From: JANOBD01 sp031411495
GTDB lineage: Bacteria; Planctomycetota; Phycisphaerae; Tepidisphaerales; Tepidisphaeraceae
Assembly: GCA_031411495.1 (NCBI GenBank)
Contig: JANOBD010000175.1
Span: forward strand, 62,001 to 126,000
Direction of reading: 5' to 3'
DNA: 64,000 bases
The translations under genes were made by a program, and so were the position numbers. The notes under the pieces are model-generated. The model had not been told where the DNA came from, searched no databases, and saw only the letters and a program-made list of their open reading frames with translations. Shown one piece after another: positions 61,185-64,000 of this stretch. Numbering within the stretch: position 1 is the stretch's first letter; the number at the start of each line of letters is the position of its first letter.

Positions 61185-64000
61185 TCAGGCCAGAACGTCC
61201 TCGATTTCCCGTACGTCGTCGCGCTTCGTGGAATCGCCGGCGATGACGCTGGCCGAGAAGAGGCTGTTGCCGTACTTCTGGGCGAAGTTCAGCAGGTCGT
61301 CGAAGTTGATGTTGTGATCGTAGTTGATGTCGCCCATGCTGAAGGTGGCGGTGTCGATCATTCCGTAGTTCTGAGCGATCTTCAGCAGATCGTCGAAGTT
61401 CACCACGCCGTCGCGGGTGAAGTCGCCGCTGAGGACGTTGAAGTCGAACGTGAACGCGCTCGCGTTGGGATTGTTCGAGAGGTCCTTCAGCGATCCGGCC
61501 GCAAGGGTGGCGCGGTAGTGCCCGTCCGGAAGCACCGGCGAAAGGAAATCGAAGCCGACCGTGTGCGTGGCCGGATCGTAATGCGTCTGGCGAAGCGGGA
61601 AGAGGAAACCGTTGTCGAGCCCGAGCACGCTCGCATCCGACAGGTCGATGCTGCCGGCCACATCCTGGTCCATCACGAAGTAGACGCCGGTCGATTTCGT
61701 CTCGTACTGGAACCCGGCCGAGCTGACGACCGGCGGCGAGTTGTCGGTGATGGCGGCGGTCTTGTAGCTCATGACGTAGTCGCCGCCGACCGGCGTGTCG
61801 CTGTGCGCGCCTTCGTTCACCGGCAGGTACGCGCGAACGACGTACGTGCCCGGATCGAGATTGGCGCTGAGCGAGCTGATCGTCCCTTCGTAGGTCCCGA
61901 CGCCGACCATCCGCTGGAGCGTCTGGCCGGTCTGCTTGTAGATCTGCAGGCCGAAGAGATTGTTGTTCAGCGAGACGTCGAAGCGTGTGCGCGCCGGAAG
62001 CGTGAAGGTGTAGCGGTCTTCGAGGTCGTTGAGCGAGGCTTCCGCTGGGTTGAAGCCCAGGAAGCCGCCGAACGTCTGGTTGGTGTTGGTCGGCGTGATC
62101 GGCGAGGGGCTGGAGCCCGTCGGCTCGACGGCGTTCCCCGACCACCAGGCGAGCCGGTAGTTGCCGATCGTGCTGAACTCGCCCGACGGCGCCGGCTGCA
62201 CGCGAAGGTAGTAATTCGCGAACGTGGTGATGTTGAAGGTGAGTTCGGTGCCGATACCGTCGGCGACGATTTCGCCGGCGTCGGCGATGCCGTTGGTGTT
62301 CGAGTCCTGGATGATCTGCAGCCGGTGCGCGCCGCTGTTGACGGCGTCCGTCATCGTCAACTTGGCGTGGAACAGGCCGGCCGTCGGGTTGAACTTGAAC
62401 GTGTCGAAGAAGTCGTTCGCATAGCCGACATACTCATTGAAGGTGCCGGTGTTTCCAGCCGGCAGTTGCAGACCGCCGGTCAGCGTGCCGGTGGTGTTGC
62501 CCGCCGTCGTGTAGTCGATATCTGCGAACAGGTTGTAGTTCGCTTCGACGCTGCCGGTGACTTTGATGAGGATGTTCGCATTCGCGGGAACGGGGATGGA
62601 ATCCGGGAAGTCGTTGGTGTTGGTGCTGGGGATGATGAACTCCGCGGTATCGAGCACGCCGTTGTTGTTCGTGTCGTTGCCGAAGGTCACGCGGACGTCG
62701 CCGCCGGTCTCGAACACGTAGGTCGCGAGGTTGCCGGCGAACTCGGTGTGCAAGCGGTAGTAGTCGACCGTGTCCGAATTGCCGGGCTGGATCGAGTCGT
62801 AAATCGTGAAGCCGCCATGATACGGCGAAGGATCGAAGAACGAGCTCTGCACCGTGGACGGCAGCGTCGCCAGGCCGACGTCGGAGGAGAGCTTGAGCGT
62901 GTAGTTCGAGTTCCCGCCGCCGACGTTGCGCGTGCGGATGTAGATCAGATCGCTCTGCGCCAGATCGGTGTTGAGCGTGAGCGCCTGCGTCGCGGTTCCG
63001 CCGGCGGACGTCGCCAGCACTTCGCCGGCATCGATCACGCCGTTGCTGTTCGCGTCTTTGAAGAATTGCAACTCGACCGAGGTCGTCATCCCCGAAATCT
63101 GTCCCCAGAACGTGCGGACGTTCTGCGGCAGGCGGACCTTGAAGAAGTCGAAGACGTCCGTGCTCTGGACGCTCTCGGCGATCGTCGCGTTGCCGCCGAA
63201 GCCGAGCCCGACGCCGGTCGCGCCGGTGTCGCCCTGCAAGCCAATCTCCTGCGCGCTGCCGATCGTGTTGTTCGGCGTCGTGCTGCCAGTGCCGGCGCGG
63301 ACGTTCAACCGCCACTGGCCGATGTTTCCGTATCCGCCTTCGCTGTCGATCCAAAGCAGGTAGGTTCCCGCGGCGAGGCTGTTGACGGTGATCTTCTCGC
63401 CGACGCCATCCGAGCCGTTATCGATATTGCTGAACTGGATGGTGTTGCCGGTGCTGGAGGTGAGGGTCAATTGCGGGTCGAGCATGCCGCGGAACTCGGC
63501 ATTGAGCACTTCGGCCTCGAACGAACCGCCGGTGTGGACGATCTTGATCACGTCGCGATCCGACGGCGTAAGCACGCCGGATGTCGAGGCGGAGAGGACG
63601 CCGTTCACACTGGTCAAGGAGACCGTGGTCGCCGTCGGGATCGAGCTGCCGAAATCATCAGCGCGGAACGGGAAGTTGTCGGCGGCGAGGGTGGCCAGGT
63701 CGTCCTGCGAACTTCGGCCGAGCACGACGCTGTTGCCGTCGCGCGTGGTGGCGAACGTGCCGTTGACAGACGTGCTGCCCCAGCGGCCGAACGCGGTCGC
63801 ATCGCCGGAGCCCATGATGAAGCCGGGCGCGTATTCGTTCTGGTCGATCGGCGCGGTCGACTGGTGATAGAGGTTGAACATGTGGCCGGCTTCGTGGGCG
63901 ACAGCTTCGACCATGTACTTCGGGTTGTTTCGTCCGTCCCAGACGAAGGCGTAGTTGCCGCTGTTGCCGTCGAAGAACCCTTCGTTGAACCCGCCGACCT
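61185..64000 (-). CDS. Secreted zinc metalloprotease with PPC-like domains and dockerin-like end (5' end missing)
   Basis: The frame is open to the right window edge, so the N-terminus is missing; about 938 residues are visible. Near visible residue 33 is VAHEAGHMFNLYHQ, the extended metzincin zinc motif HExxHxxxxxH, though the usual third-His spacing is loosely met (HEAGHMFNLYH). Four or so beta-rich pre-peptidase C-terminal (PPC) repeats follow (e.g. GVGEKITVNSLAAGTYLLWI), then a bacterial Ig-like segment (SVLGLDNGFLFPLRQTHYDP). Residues about 860-915 are dockerin-like: GDFTRDGVVNFDDLLKIAQN and GDINYDHNINFDDLLNFAQK, two Ca-binding repeats typical of Phycisphaerae. Probably surface or extracellular. 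Confidence 0.88.
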   Translation of the reverse strand, partial: VGGFNEGFFDGNSGNYAFVWDGRNNPKYMVEAVAHEAGHMFNLYHQSTAPIDQNEYAPGFIMGSGDATAFGRWGSTSVNGTFATTRDGNSVVLGRSSQDDLATLAADNFPFRADDFGSSIPTATTVSLTSVNGVLSASTSGVLTPSDRDVIKIVHTGGSFEAEVLNAEFRGMLDPQLTLTSSTGNTIQFSNIDNGSDGVGEKITVNSLAAGTYLLWIDSEGGYGNIGQWRLNVRAGTGSTTPNNTIGSAQEIGLQGDTGATGVGLGFGGNATIAESVQSTDVFDFFKVRLPQNVRTFWGQISGMTTSVELQFFKDANSNGVIDAGEVLATSAGGTATQALTLNTDLAQSDLIYIRTRNVGGGNSNYTLKLSSDVGLATLPSTVQSSFFDPSPYHGGFTIYDSIQPGNSDTVDYYRLHTEFAGNLATYVFETGGDVRVTFGNDTNNNGVLDTAEFIIPSTNTNDFPDSIPVPANANILIKVTGSVEANYNLFADIDYTTAGNTTGTLTGGLQLPAGNTGTFNEYVGYANDFFDTFKFNPTAGLFHAKLTMTDAVNSGAHRLQIIQDSNTNGIADAGEIVADGIGTELTFNITTFANYYLRVQPAPSGEFSTIGNYRLAWWSGNAVEPTGSSPSPITPTNTNQTFGGFLGFNPAEASLNDLEDRYTFTLPARTRFDVSLNNNLFGLQIYKQTGQTLQRMVGVGTYEGTISSLSANLDPGTYVVRAYLPVNEGAHSDTPVGGDYVMSYKTAAITDNSPPVVSSAGFQYETKSTGVYFVMDQDVAGSIDLSDASVLGLDNGFLFPLRQTHYDPATHTVGFDFLSPVLPDGHYRATLAAGSLKDLSNNPNASAFTFDFNVLSGDFTRDGVVNFDDLLKIAQNYGMIDTATFSMGDINYDHNINFDDLLNFAQKYGNSLFSASVIAGDSTKRDDVREIEDVLA

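Overview
The window (about 64 kb, high GC) looks like a chromosome segment of a planctomycete, most likely of the class Phycisphaerae (Tepidisphaera/Humisphaera-like). Reasons: pseudopilin with the planctomycete FTLVELLVVIGIIALL start; secreted proteins with an N-terminal LExxExRxLxS-type motif (16186-18774 and 37226-38314); a PEP-CTERM tail on an autotransporter-type repeat protein; dockerin-like GDxNxDxxxNFDDLL repeats; a serine/threonine kinase with a long beta-propeller tail; and many small dispersed inverted repeats. The taxon is inferred from family content. No rRNA, tRNA, CRISPR array, phage module or replication origin was recognised.

Layout. 1-8864: truncated acetate-type Na+ symporter, a broken and an intact GIY-YIG nuclease gene each inside inverted repeats, an EF-G-like GTPase, a glycogen debranching enzyme, a lipoprotein and a membrane protein. 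8805-13762: trypsin-like protease, TetR regulator divergent from an SRPBCC-epimerase fusion, and a secreted GH43-like propeller. 13909-20016: three envelope or surface proteins (PEP-CTERM repeat protein, delta-60/PKD/RTX mosaic, pseudopilin). 20234-25571: circularly permuted ATP-grasp, alpha-E and transglutaminase genes (a known conserved trio), convergent with MurJ. 25589-29198: repeat-flanked orphan gene, ABC exporter, metallo-beta-lactamase-fold hydrolase. 29322-34362: a PilB-PilT-PilB motor ATPase operon. 34636-38314: class C beta-lactamase-like hydrolase, membrane protein, secreted TIM-barrel-like protein. 38475-45614: an energised envelope system (two von Willebrand A proteins, ExbB, two ExbD, a long helical-repeat protein), interrupted by a repeat-flanked four-helix-bundle gene. 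45839-54669: giant SF1 helicase, broken nucleotidyltransferase gene, SGNH plus MBOAT O-acylation pair, small membrane protein, SRPBCC protein. 54904-64000: PhnD-like binding protein, giant kinase, zinc-ribbon membrane protein, and a truncated secreted metalloprotease with dockerin-like end.

The strongest unexplained signal is a set of short inverted-repeat elements, many built from 7-base iterons (AATGCGA, AATGCCG, AGTGGAG/AGTTGAA, AGGTCAG). They sit between genes, usually touch the stop codon of the adjoining gene (sometimes supplying it), and in four cases enclose a small gene of lower GC: GIY-YIG (twice), a four-helix-bundle protein, and an orphan 146-residue protein. This resembles REPIN/RAYT organisation but with different enclosed genes. 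The second signal is the ExbB/ExbD locus, in which a von Willebrand A protein has a TonB-like membrane anchor.
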